Source of the DNA: Candidatus Peribacteraceae bacterium
GTDB taxonomy: Bacteria > Patescibacteriota > Gracilibacteria > Peribacterales > Peribacteraceae
DNA length: 9,421 nucleotides
NCBI GenBank assembly: GCA_022843885.1
Contig: JALHMU010000032.1
Location: 1 to 9,421 of the forward strand
Reading direction: 5' to 3'
Shown: positions 1-5,686 of the stretch, piece after piece
Position numbering within the stretch: position 1 is the first letter of the stretch
Layout of the letters: each line of letters begins with the position of its first letter
Translations under genes and position numbers: made by a program
The notes under the pieces: generated by a model
The model's database searches: none
Told to the model about the DNA's origin: nothing
The model's input: only the letters and a program-made list of their open reading frames with translations

Positions 1-16
1 TGTGACAAATAACCCG

Positions 17-565
17 CTATTTTGCGTCCAACGCCTTATTCACGAGCGAATCAGCACGCATATTCTCGGTGCGACGGACATGTTTGAACGTGACGTGTTT
101 GAATCCGAGGACGAGTTCGCGGATTTCTTCCACAAGTGGTTCCAAACTTTGCATGCGGATTTTATATTCACCGTTCAATTGCTTTACGACCAGTTCGGAA
201 TCCAAAAAACACATCAGCTCATTGGGTGCATAACTTTCCGCCATCTTCAGACCTTCGATCAACGCGCGATATTCCGCAACGTTATTGGTTTGAATGCCAA
301 TGCGTTCACTCTTTTCCTCCAAGACATTCATCGTATCTGGATCGATCAGCAAACAGCCGATTGCAGCTTGACCGGGATTGCCGCGCGAGCCGCCATCTGT
401 ATACAAATGTAGCGTTCCGCCGATAGAAAGCGGTGCGCCGACTTCCATCATCGGCGTGTTTTCGATGGCTTTCTCGACTACTTCAGCAACGAATCGTTCG
501 CGCTCTTTCACACGCGGAAAAAGCTCAGCAAGTTTTCGTTCCAGTCGGGCAGGGAGTTTGGTCAT
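17..565 (-). CDS. RNase HI-family ribonuclease with N-terminal extension
   Basis: This protein likely cuts the RNA strand of RNA:DNA hybrids in the cytoplasm, using two metal ions. Seen in the 182-residue protein: YTDGGSRGNPG at about 55-65 with catalytic Asp57; NNVAEYRAL with Glu98; FLDSELVVKQLNGEYK with Asp122; and HVRRTENMRADSLVNKALD with Asp172. The full D-E-D-D set is present in the right order and spacing for the Bacillus/archaeal-style RNase HI branch (RVT_3-like), so the enzyme should be active. The nuclease domain occupies about residues 50-180. The first ~45 residues are extra relative to a minimal RNase HI; they are helical and charged and recall a ribbon-helix-helix segment (RLERKLAEL...RFVAEVVEKAIE). 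The start is the first in-frame ATG and has no clear Shine-Dalgarno. The gene lies 29 bases after the 595-924 gene and is probably the last gene of that operon. The family call is confident; the role of the extension is unknown. Confidence 0.93.
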   Translation of the reverse strand: MTKLPARLERKLAELFPRVKERERFVAEVVEKAIENTPMMEVGAPLSIGGTLHLYTDGGSRGNPGQAAIGCLLIDPDTMNVLEEKSERIGIQTNNVAEYRALIEGLKMAESYAPNELMCFLDSELVVKQLNGEYKIRMQSLEPLVEEIRELVLGFKHVTFKHVRRTENMRADSLVNKALDAK

Positions 566-594
566 CGGTTCTATCTTAGCATCACTTTCTCTTT

Positions 595-924
595 TTATTC
601 CTCACCTGGAGGAATCGACAAATCGGAACGACTCAAATCTTTTATATTTTTCACTATGTTAGGTCGATTCTCACGGAGATGTTGTATGGCAGCGTCTGTC
701 GCAGTGATGACCATCACAGGCATCATGGGTGCATCCGCGTCTTGTAGGTTCGGATCTATCTGACGAAGATCCTTAAGAAATAAAGCAAACTCATTACGTG
801 CTGCTTTTGCAACACGTTCCAATTCTTCATTGCGAGCTGCTCGATTCATCCCTTTGCTCAACTGTGGTTCCGTGTGAAATTCTACAAGTACTTTCATAGA
901 ATGAAGATGTGGAAGTACCCACAT
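595..924 (-). CDS. Small protein of unknown function, possibly I9/propeptide-like
   Basis: I do not recognise this 109-residue protein with certainty. It starts MWVLPHLHSMKVLVEFHTEP, giving a predicted beta strand (KVLVEFHT), then a long charged helix (about 26-50, AARNEELERVAKAARNEFALFLKDL), an Asp/Pro-rich linker, a second strand (PVMVITAT) and a helix (DAAIQHLRENRPNIVKNIKDL). This order and the closing pattern (hydrophobic strand, Ala/Leu helix, Arg-x-x-Pro-x-Ile-x-x-Ile) recall the inhibitor I9/subtilase propeptide fold, but that is inference from layout only. There is no signal peptide, membrane segment or cysteine. The 924 start was chosen because a GAGGG motif lies 5 bases upstream; the longer reading from 984 would overlap the previous gene, and an internal ATG at 894 (MKVLVEF) is a second option. 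It is the middle gene of a three-gene minus-strand operon, 28 bases after the DUF1858-HesB gene. Confidence 0.7.
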   Translation of the reverse strand: MWVLPHLHSMKVLVEFHTEPQLSKGMNRAARNEELERVAKAARNEFALFLKDLRQIDPNLQDADAPMMPVMVITATDAAIQHLRENRPNIVKNIKDLSRSDLSIPPGEE

Positions 925-929
925 TTTAT

Positions 930-934
930 CCCTC
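930..934 (-). promoter_or_regulatory. Shine-Dalgarno deciding the 924 start
   Basis: Minus strand reads GAGGG followed by ATAAA and then ATG at 924. The 5-base spacing is normal for a ribosome binding site. It is the clearest Shine-Dalgarno in the window and serves an internal operon gene. Confidence 0.6.
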
Positions 935-952
935 ACGTTCTTCAGGAACAAC

Positions 953-1579
953 TCACTTACAGGCACAGTTCCCACCACACGCACAACCGCCCCCGACTTC
1001 CTCTACGTCCAGTTTAAAGCGATCTTCTCGGAAATCGATCGTAGAGCCGCCGATTCGCTGCAAGGTCAGCATCGATGCAAAGATTTTTACCTCAGGAACC
1101 TTTTCATTCTGGAATGTTTTGTCGCCATGTTCGGCATCTTTTCGGAATTCCATGAAGAATCCACCATGTTCATCCGCGAGAACCGAGAGGCCTTCATTCG
1201 CTTTGCCTTCCGCAGATGCGATCTTGCCGATTTGTTTTGCGGCTTCCTCGGTGATGATCAGTGTTTGTGGTTTCGCTGGCATATTTTCGATCATCTCATT
1301 GATATCAGATACGAGATTCTCGATATCAATCGGTTCAAAGCCGTGACCCAGACAACCTTCTTCCAACGTTTCCATATCATTCGCGCTGCAGCCGAAACAA
1401 TGCAGTCCGTACTCAGCCATAATCTCCGTGGCTTGTGGATGTCGGATCAGAATGTCGGATACCGTCATGCCTTTGTGCACGTGCGCAGTGGCCGTGCTTG
1501 GTTTTCTGCCCGTTCGATCCGGTCGTTTCGTCACCTGAACGCCCGGTTCTGACACGCCTTGCGATCCATCATTTTTCAT
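953..1579 (-). CDS. DUF1858 domain fused to HesB/IscA-like iron-sulfur domain
   Basis: The 208-residue protein has three parts. Residues 1-37 are a polar, probably disordered tail. Residues 38-98 match DUF1858: MTVSDILIRHPQ..., then GLHCFGCSANDMETLEEGCLGHG with Cys61, Cys64 and Cys76. Residues 105-208 look like an A-type Fe-S carrier (HesB/IscA): LIITEEAAKQIGKIASAEG, a GLSVLADEHGGFFMEF strand pair, LTLQRIGGSTIDF and a cysteine-rich end. Canonical IscA proteins bind Fe-S with one Cys in the first loop and a C-terminal CxC. Here the loop Cys is absent (DEHGG instead), while the tail GGGCACGGNCACK carries four (199, 201, 205, 207). A role in Fe-S binding or delivery is likely but the exact job is unknown. 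It is the first gene of the minus-strand operon and divergent from the S41 peptidase. The stop is TGA. ATG 1579 is the only upstream start; an ATG at the DUF1858 boundary (codon 38) is possible. Domain calls are confident, function is not. Confidence 0.87.
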   Translation of the reverse strand: MKNDGSQGVSEPGVQVTKRPDRTGRKPSTATAHVHKGMTVSDILIRHPQATEIMAEYGLHCFGCSANDMETLEEGCLGHGFEPIDIENLVSDINEMIENMPAKPQTLIITEEAAKQIGKIASAEGKANEGLSVLADEHGGFFMEFRKDAEHGDKTFQNEKVPEVKIFASMLTLQRIGGSTIDFREDRFKLDVEEVGGGCACGGNCACK

Positions 1580-1585
1580 GACTGT

Positions 1586-1591
1586 ATTCTA
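1586..1591 (-). promoter_or_regulatory. Candidate -10 box next to the DUF1858-HesB start
   Basis: Minus strand has TAGAAT (5 of 6 to TATAAT) ending 6 bases before ATG 1579. Transcription from it would begin at or within a base or two of the start codon. No convincing -35 box is seen at 16-18 bases, so this is tentative. Confidence 0.35.
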
Positions 1592-1631
1592 TCGGAATCG
1601 ATCTTTTTGTGCGACAATGTTCTACGTATTT

Positions 1632-2888
1632 ATGGCGCGAACGCTTCGGATCATCGCAATGATCGGCCTCCCTATTGCAACACTCCTTTTAGGAATCGGT
1701 GTGGGTGCCGCATTTGAACGCGAGCGTTTTGAGACCCAATGGAACACACTTTCGAACGTCTATTCAGGTGCATCCGGTAGCGGAAAAACCGTCCAGACTG
1801 ATCCAGAGCAAGAAGTTGATATGGGTCTCATGTGGGATGTCTGGCGCAAGCTTTCTGCCTACTACATCGACCCGGAAGAATTGCAGATCGACAAAATGAT
1901 GTTCGGTGCGGTCGAAGGAATGGTGAATGCCGTCGGTGATCCATACACGGTGTTCATGACGCCAACTGCCAGTCATGAATTTGAATCAGAATTGAGCGGA
2001 ACGTTGGAGGGTATTGGTGCAGAACTCAAATTACAGAATGGTGCCGTTACAGTTGTTGCTCCGATCAAAGGATCGCCGGCAATGCGCGCCGGCATCTTGC
2101 CTGAAGATGTGATCTACAAAGTAAACGGTACGGATATCACAGGCAAAACGCTGAATGAAGTCGTGAGCATGGTGCGTGGAAAGAAGGGCACATCCGTGCA
2201 GCTGGACATTCTCCGCAAAGATGAAGCCGAGCCAGTCAAAATGTCGATCGTCCGCGACAGCATTCACGTTCCAGCGGTTGAATCACGCATTATCGAAACG
2301 GAATCTGGTTCACTCACCGGGCAGATCGGATATCTTTCTTTGAACATGTTCGGTTCTGAATCGATTGCCGAAGTGCGAGAAGCGCTCGAGTCATTCCAGG
2401 GCAAGCCGATCAAAGGCATCGTCTTGGATCTGCGTTTCAATGGTGGTGGACTCCTCGATGCCGCCGTTGATCTCGTCTCGTTCTTCGTGAAAGAAGGTCG
2501 TGTCGTGACTGTCGAGCATCGTGATAAGGAGAGTGATGTCTTGAATGTTGAAGGCCGCCCAATGCTTCCAGATATGCCGCTGGTTGTCTTGATCAACCAA
2601 GGTTCTGCGAGCGCTTCTGAGATCGCTGCAGGTGCACTTCAGGATCATAAGCGCGCTACCATCGTGGGAGAGCAGAGCTTTGGAAAAGGCACCGTGCAGG
2701 AAATCATCGAGCTTCCAGGCGGTTCCAGCCTCCGTGTGACCGTTGCGCGTTGGCTCACGCCGAACGGATTGAATCTCGGAAAGAAAGGCGTCACGCCAGA
2801 CATCGTTGTGAAGCGCACAGCGGAACAATATCAAAACGGCGATGACCCACAGTTGAATAAAGCTATCGAGATTCTACTTAAGAAATAA
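1632..2888 (+). CDS. S41 family C-terminal processing peptidase
   Basis: This is a serine protease of the CtpA/Prc group, anchored in the membrane and acting outside the cytoplasm on the C-terminal ends of substrates. From ATG 1632 the protein has 418 residues. Residues ~6-28 form one membrane helix (signal anchor); ~60-112 the N-terminal helical segment ending in DPYTVFMTP; ~122-205 a PDZ domain (GIGAEL...GSPAMRAGILPEDVIYKVNG); ~230-390 the catalytic domain. The motif GSASASEIAAGALQD holds Ser327, and GEQSFGKGTVQ holds Lys352. Their 25-residue separation equals the Ser/Lys spacing of E. coli Prc, so the dyad is complete. In-frame ATGs at 1578 and 1617 exist upstream; 1632 was chosen because MARTLRII leads straight into the helix, while 1578 would overlap the divergent gene start. 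No Shine-Dalgarno is seen. A weak extended -10 (TGC-GACAAT, 1610-1618) may drive it. Confidence 0.95.
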   Translation: MARTLRIIAMIGLPIATLLLGIGVGAAFERERFETQWNTLSNVYSGASGSGKTVQTDPEQEVDMGLMWDVWRKLSAYYIDPEELQIDKMMFGAVEGMVNAVGDPYTVFMTPTASHEFESELSGTLEGIGAELKLQNGAVTVVAPIKGSPAMRAGILPEDVIYKVNGTDITGKTLNEVVSMVRGKKGTSVQLDILRKDEAEPVKMSIVRDSIHVPAVESRIIETESGSLTGQIGYLSLNMFGSESIAEVREALESFQGKPIKGIVLDLRFNGGGLLDAAVDLVSFFVKEGRVVTVEHRDKESDVLNVEGRPMLPDMPLVVLINQGSASASEIAAGALQDHKRATIVGEQSFGKGTVQEIIELPGGSSLRVTVARWLTPNGLNLGKKGVTPDIVVKRTAEQYQNGDDPQLNKAIEILLKK

Positions 2889-2948
2889 TTGCAGAACAGG
2901 CACAGGTAGCCGGGCGCGAAATATATAGAATTTTTTATCATATTTCTT

Positions 2949-2954
2949 TATACT
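2949..2954 (+). promoter_or_regulatory. Candidate -10 box upstream of the 2971 gene
   Basis: TATACT (5 of 6 to consensus) lies 16 bases before ATG 2971 in an AT-rich 82-base gap after the S41 gene. A start around 2961 would leave a leader of about 10 bases with no Shine-Dalgarno. No good -35 is visible. The gap also shows a weak 7-bp dyad (2918-2924 with 2940-2946) but no clear terminator. Confidence 0.3.
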
Positions 2955-2970
2955 AAGAGACTTCTTTCGT

Positions 2971-3381
2971 ATGTCTGAATTTCCTTATCTTTCGGCCTCG
3001 GAAATACAAGAATCAATTGATTCTCGCAGTTCCGTATTTGAAGAAATTCAAAAACAAACTGTGACGGAAATAGAATTCCTATTGCGACAATACGTTGGCA
3101 AAGCCCCGGAAACAATTGAAGAGGGGCAAGCCGTCTGCCGCACTATCAATGACCTGGTGGCTGCTTTCGGACTTCGCGTTAAAACTATACAAATGAATGA
3201 GCCCTCGACGCTCGCCTACTATCGCATTGGACGTACGAAGGCGGGCGCGTTTGTATTCACTGGCATGAAGGACGGTAAGCGCACAGTGACGTATGGCTCT
3301 ACAGTTTTACCGGATCTTAAAGTGGTGCCAGCATCACTACATGGACGCAGACATCCCAGTTCAAAAAAGAAAAAACGCTAA
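2971..3381 (+). CDS. Hypothetical protein with basic C-terminal tail
   Basis: I do not recognise this 136-residue protein. The first ~45 residues look helical and acidic (ASEIQESIDSRSSVFEEIQ...EIEFLLRQYVG). The region 80-125 looks like beta strands with Gly and Lys turns (YYRIGRTKAGAFVFTGMKDG, then RTVTYGSTVLPDLKVV), and the protein ends in a strongly basic tail (HGRRHPSSKKKKR). There is no signal peptide, membrane helix or cysteine pair (one Cys). The tail suggests nucleic-acid or ribosome contact, which is only inference. Codon choice differs from its neighbours: many A/T-ending codons and ATA for isoleucine. A 16-base perfect palindrome lies just inside the gene. The stop overlaps that of the convergent ndk gene. 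The layout (own AT-rich upstream gap, codon style) fits a gene of separate origin or low expression. Confidence 0.75.
   Translation: MSEFPYLSASEIQESIDSRSSVFEEIQKQTVTEIEFLLRQYVGKAPETIEEGQAVCRTINDLVAAFGLRVKTIQMNEPSTLAYYRIGRTKAGAFVFTGMKDGKRTVTYGSTVLPDLKVVPASLHGRRHPSSKKKKR
3009..3024. repeat. Perfect 16-base palindrome
   Basis: AGAATCAATTGATTCT reads the same on both strands and sits 38 bases inside the hypothetical gene that starts at 2971. It is enclosed by a looser dyad, AAATAC with GTATTT. It could be an operator for self-regulation or a chance event; no second copy was noticed in the window. Confidence 0.55.
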
Positions 3382-3803
3382 TAAATAAACAATTCCTCCG
3401 GTCGGAAGAAGCGTTCGATTTCTTTGACGGCAGTTTCTGCGCTGTCAGAAGCGTGTGCGACGTTGATCATAACGTCTTTGCCAAGTTCGGCGCGGATCGT
3501 TCCTGGAGCAGCTTTCTTGGAGTCTGTTGCACCGAGCGTTTCACGGATCACATTCACGACGTTTGGACCTTCGATGACCATGCCGAGTACCGGCGTCTGG
3601 CGCATGAACGATTCAATCTCAGGATAGAACGGCTTATCGGCAACGTGTGCGTAATGTTCTTTCAAAATCTCTGGAGAGAGCATCATCATCTTGCATGCGA
3701 CGATTTTAAAACCGGCGTTTTCAAAACGAGTGATAACTTTGCCACAAAATTTTTCACCGACGGCGTCGGGCTTGAGAAGGATAAGAGTGCGTTCGGCGTC
3801 CAT
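3378..3803 (-). CDS. ndk: Nucleoside diphosphate kinase
   Basis: The enzyme transfers the gamma phosphate from ATP to nucleoside diphosphates through a phosphohistidine, supplying NTPs and dNTPs in the cytoplasm. The 141-residue protein is of family length and has ERTLILLKPDAV at 4-15 with the substrate-binding Lys11, RFENAGFKIVACKMM, the HYAHVADKPFYPEI segment, GATDSKKAAPGTIRAELG, and NVAHASDS with catalytic His117. Many bacterial enzymes read NxxHGSDS here, so Ala for Gly is a mild change. The start at 3803 was chosen because MDAERTLI matches the family N-terminus; the longer reading to 3854 adds 17 unconserved residues. There is no Shine-Dalgarno: the preceding bases are pyrimidine-rich. 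It follows the M16 peptidase gene by 56 bases on the same strand. Its TAG stop overlaps the TAA of the convergent gene, leaving no room for a dedicated terminator. Confidence 0.97.
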   Translation of the reverse strand: MDAERTLILLKPDAVGEKFCGKVITRFENAGFKIVACKMMMLSPEILKEHYAHVADKPFYPEIESFMRQTPVLGMVIEGPNVVNVIRETLGATDSKKAAPGTIRAELGKDVMINVAHASDSAETAVKEIERFFRPEELFIY

Positions 3804-3859
3804 AAGAGAAAAGGGAAGTGTAGTACGTTTACAGGAAGATACTGGGCTCCGCAACCTTG

Positions 3860-5119
3860 CTAGCTGATCAGCTTCGTGAGTAATGCCTGATCATTCTCCT
3901 TTCCGATGACAACGAGGCGGAGGTTTTCGACGGCAAGCAGGCGCTTGGCGATTCCATCGATTTGCGACTTCGTGACGGCATCGATTTTCTTGAAATATTC
4001 TGCAATGTCGCGAACTTCCGGATAGAGCAATTGTTGCTTGCCGAAGAAATGCGCACGCTCTTCTGAATCTTCCAGGGAAAGCGTCACTTTTCCTTTCAGA
4101 TAATCTTTCGCACGGGTCAATTCTTCTTCCGTAATGCCATCTTCGCTGACTTTTCGATATTCTTCACGGATCGCAGAAATGGCTTCGTGGAGCCGACTTT
4201 GGTCTACTCCTGCACGTGTCGAAAGGATACCAGTATCAAGATAGTTATCCGTCGACGTTGAAATGTAATAACACAGCCCGCGTGCTTCGCGGATGTTCAA
4301 GAACATGCGTGAACTCATCGATCCTCCAAGGATGATGCTCAGAAGTTTCTGTGCAAAATGATCTTTATCGAGTGAAGAGATTCCTTTCACGCCCAGTACC
4401 AAGTGAGCCTGTTCGGTTTGCTTCGTGCGGAGCATGACTTTTTCACTTTTTACATCTTTCGCCTTCTCAAAATTCTTCGCTTTCTTACCGCCGAGTTTGC
4501 CGAAGTATTTGTCGCCCAGTTCGAGCGCTTTCTTCGGATCGATATTTCCAGCGAAGGTCACAACGCAGTTATCTGGCGTATACAGGTCGTCTTTGTGCTT
4601 CTGGAAATCATCATGATTGACCGAGCGAATCACTTCTTCTGTCCCGATCGTATCCCAGCCAAGGGCTTGGTCACCGAAGAGGAGGCTTTCAAAGTCCCAG
4701 CCAGCTTGGTACATCGGTGTGTCCTGGTACATACGGTATTCCTCGATGATCACGCCGCGCTCTTTCTCGATTTCTTCCTGTGGGAACTTTGCATGGAGAA
4801 GCATGTCCGAGAGCACATCACATGCGAGTTCGACCTGGTCGGCTGCCACTTTCACGTAGTACCCGGCGTATTCCTTTCCTGTGAAGGCATTGAAGTCTCC
4901 GCCGACGGAGTCGATAGCCATGCTGACTTCCGCAGCTGTCTTATATTTGGCGCCGCCCTTAAAGAACATGTGTTCCAGGAAGTGGCTGATACCACGTTCG
5001 TTATTTTCCTCGTAGCGGGAACCGGCACCGGCAAAGACGAGGACAGTCACGGCCTGGGTTCCAGTCGTGGGGGCAGTTAAAACGGGGAGACCCGAAGCGA
5101 GTCGTTCTACAGTAAACAT
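3860..5119 (-). CDS. M16 family zinc peptidase (pitrilysin/MPP-like)
   Basis: This is a zinc metallopeptidase of the short, single-unit M16B type that normally works as a dimer to degrade or process peptides. The 419-residue length is usual for such half-size members. The inverted zinc motif HFLEH covers residues 46-50 (His46, Glu49 as base, His50), and the third ligand sits in ERGVIIEEYRMY near Glu127, 76 residues after the motif as the family requires. The N-terminal domain spans ~1-220. In the C-terminal domain (~225-415) the Arg/Tyr-bearing segment IREARGLCYYISTSTD is present at about 288-303, so the protein should be catalytically competent. There is no signal peptide, so it is probably cytoplasmic. 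It starts at ATG 5119 with a good -10 box 8 bases upstream, which implies a leaderless or nearly leaderless message. ndk follows 56 bases downstream and may be cotranscribed. Confidence 0.96.
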   Translation of the reverse strand: MFTVERLASGLPVLTAPTTGTQAVTVLVFAGAGSRYEENNERGISHFLEHMFFKGGAKYKTAAEVSMAIDSVGGDFNAFTGKEYAGYYVKVAADQVELACDVLSDMLLHAKFPQEEIEKERGVIIEEYRMYQDTPMYQAGWDFESLLFGDQALGWDTIGTEEVIRSVNHDDFQKHKDDLYTPDNCVVTFAGNIDPKKALELGDKYFGKLGGKKAKNFEKAKDVKSEKVMLRTKQTEQAHLVLGVKGISSLDKDHFAQKLLSIILGGSMSSRMFLNIREARGLCYYISTSTDNYLDTGILSTRAGVDQSRLHEAISAIREEYRKVSEDGITEEELTRAKDYLKGKVTLSLEDSEERAHFFGKQQLLYPEVRDIAEYFKKIDAVTKSQIDGIAKRLLAVENLRLVVIGKENDQALLTKLIS

Positions 5120-5127
5120 ATGGTCGG

Positions 5128-5155
5128 ACTATACCTGTTCCCTTGCGTTTTTAAA
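5128..5155 (-). promoter_or_regulatory. Promoter of the M16 peptidase gene
   Basis: Minus strand has TTTAAA (-35, 4 of 6) at 5155-5150, a 16-base spacer, then TATAGT (-10, 5 of 6) at 5133-5128. Only 8 bases separate the -10 from ATG 5119, placing the expected start 1-2 bases before the codon. It lies in the 109-base region shared with the divergent rpmH promoter. Confidence 0.6.
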
Positions 5156-5190
5156 GGCTGGATCACGTCTAAACGATGCCGAAAAGTGGC

Positions 5191-5219
5191 TTGACCCTCT
5201 TTCTGAAGATCTGTACATT
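5191..5219 (+). promoter_or_regulatory. Promoter of rpmH
   Basis: TTGACC (-35, 5 of 6) at 5191-5196, a 17-base spacer and TACATT (-10, 4 of 6) at 5214-5219 make the best sigma-70-type promoter in the window. The expected start at about 5225-5229 falls 0-4 bases before the rpmH ATG at 5229, so the message would have essentially no leader. Confidence 0.7.
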
Positions 5220-5228
5220 ATCCCGGCT

Positions 5229-5372
5229 ATGTTAGGAAAGCTCAGATGGCGCCGCCGGCTCAGAGTTCACGGATTTTTGAAGCGCAGTAAAAGCGCGAAC
5301 GGTCGCAAGGTTCTTGCGCGCCGCAGAAACCGCGGTCGAAAGATCCTGACCGTGCACAAAAAGATGAAATAA
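5229..5372 (+). CDS. rpmH: 50S ribosomal protein L34
   Basis: This small basic protein of the large ribosomal subunit has 47 residues. The signature is clear: RLRVHGFLKRSKSANGRKVLARRR followed by NRGRKILTV, which matches the L34 core HGF(x)RM/RS...GRKVLxRRRxKGRKxLTV. The N-terminus MLGKLRWR lacks the usual KRTxQPS stretch, though the distance from the Met to HGF (13 residues) is close to normal (about 15). The C-terminus carries an extra HKKMK. ATG 5229 was chosen because a strong promoter ends just before it, and the in-frame upstream reading would run through that promoter and into the M16 gene. In most bacteria rpmH sits beside dnaA and is followed by rnpA; here it is divergent from a peptidase and followed by a membrane protein. 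Confidence 0.93.
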   Translation: MLGKLRWRRRLRVHGFLKRSKSANGRKVLARRRNRGRKILTVHKKMK

Positions 5373-5377
5373 TCTTG

Positions 5378-5686
5378 ATGCTTCACTCCCTCAAAAACGC
5401 CGCTGCATTCTGGTTTTATCTCCTCGCGCTGCTTCTGCTCGCGGGTCTCATTCTGGTGAAGAACGGCATTTTGATGCTGACGCTCCCGGCTTTTTTGCAT
5501 TCACTTGATCTCCCGGTCATCATCGCTGCGTTGATCTACGGCGCTTCGGCGTTGTACCTCAGTTTGTCGCGTGGCAAAACATCCGTCGTGCTTGGTGCCA
5601 TCATCGGTGTGATCTCACTCGCATTGCTCGGATTCCTGTTGTATTTGAACTTTGCATTTACGCCGCAGGCGCTTATCGCAATTTGA
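5378..5686 (+). CDS. Small three-helix membrane protein, unknown function
   Basis: The 102-residue hydrophobic protein has predicted membrane helices at about 11-27 (FWFYLLALLLLAGLILV), 46-64 (LPVIIAALIYGASALYLSL) and 69-93 (SVVLGAIIGVISLALLGFLLYL), plus a shorter hydrophobic stretch at 31-40 that may dip into the membrane. No family was recognised and no catalytic motif is visible. A TTG codon directly precedes the ATG; ATG 5378 is preferred. It begins 5 bases after the rpmH stop and is probably cotranscribed with it, in the place where rnpA usually stands. It is not RnpA: it lacks the basic RNA-binding motif. The TGA stop lies 14 bases inside the convergent adenosyltransferase gene end. Confidence 0.8.
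   Translation: MLHSLKNAAAFWFYLLALLLLAGLILVKNGILMLTLPAFLHSLDLPVIIAALIYGASALYLSLSRGKTSVVLGAIIGVISLALLGFLLYLNFAFTPQALIAI

Noticed and set aside
925..984. Upstream extension of the 595-924 gene to an ATG at 984
   Set aside because: It would overlap the end of the DUF1858-HesB gene by 32 bases, whereas the 924 start has a well-spaced GAGGG motif.
1298..1330. 9-bp inverted repeat ATTGATATC/GATATCAAT with a 15-base loop
   Set aside because: It lies inside the DUF1858 coding region and follows from repeated Asp-Ile-containing codons (DIENLVSDIN); no T run and no regulatory context.
2889..2970. Possible terminator after the S41 gene
   Set aside because: The gap has a T run but no stable GC-rich stem before it; only weak AT dyads are seen.
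4403..5080. Long plus-strand open frame of 225 codons opposite the M16 gene
   Set aside because: The minus strand carries the full M16 motifs; the plus frame has no recognisable domain and is a shadow.
5246..5290. Short ORF with GGAAAG upstream of its ATG, overlapping rpmH in another frame
   Set aside because: It is only 14 codons, shows no family likeness, and the frame that encodes L34 is clear; the purine run is probably just L34 coding sequence.
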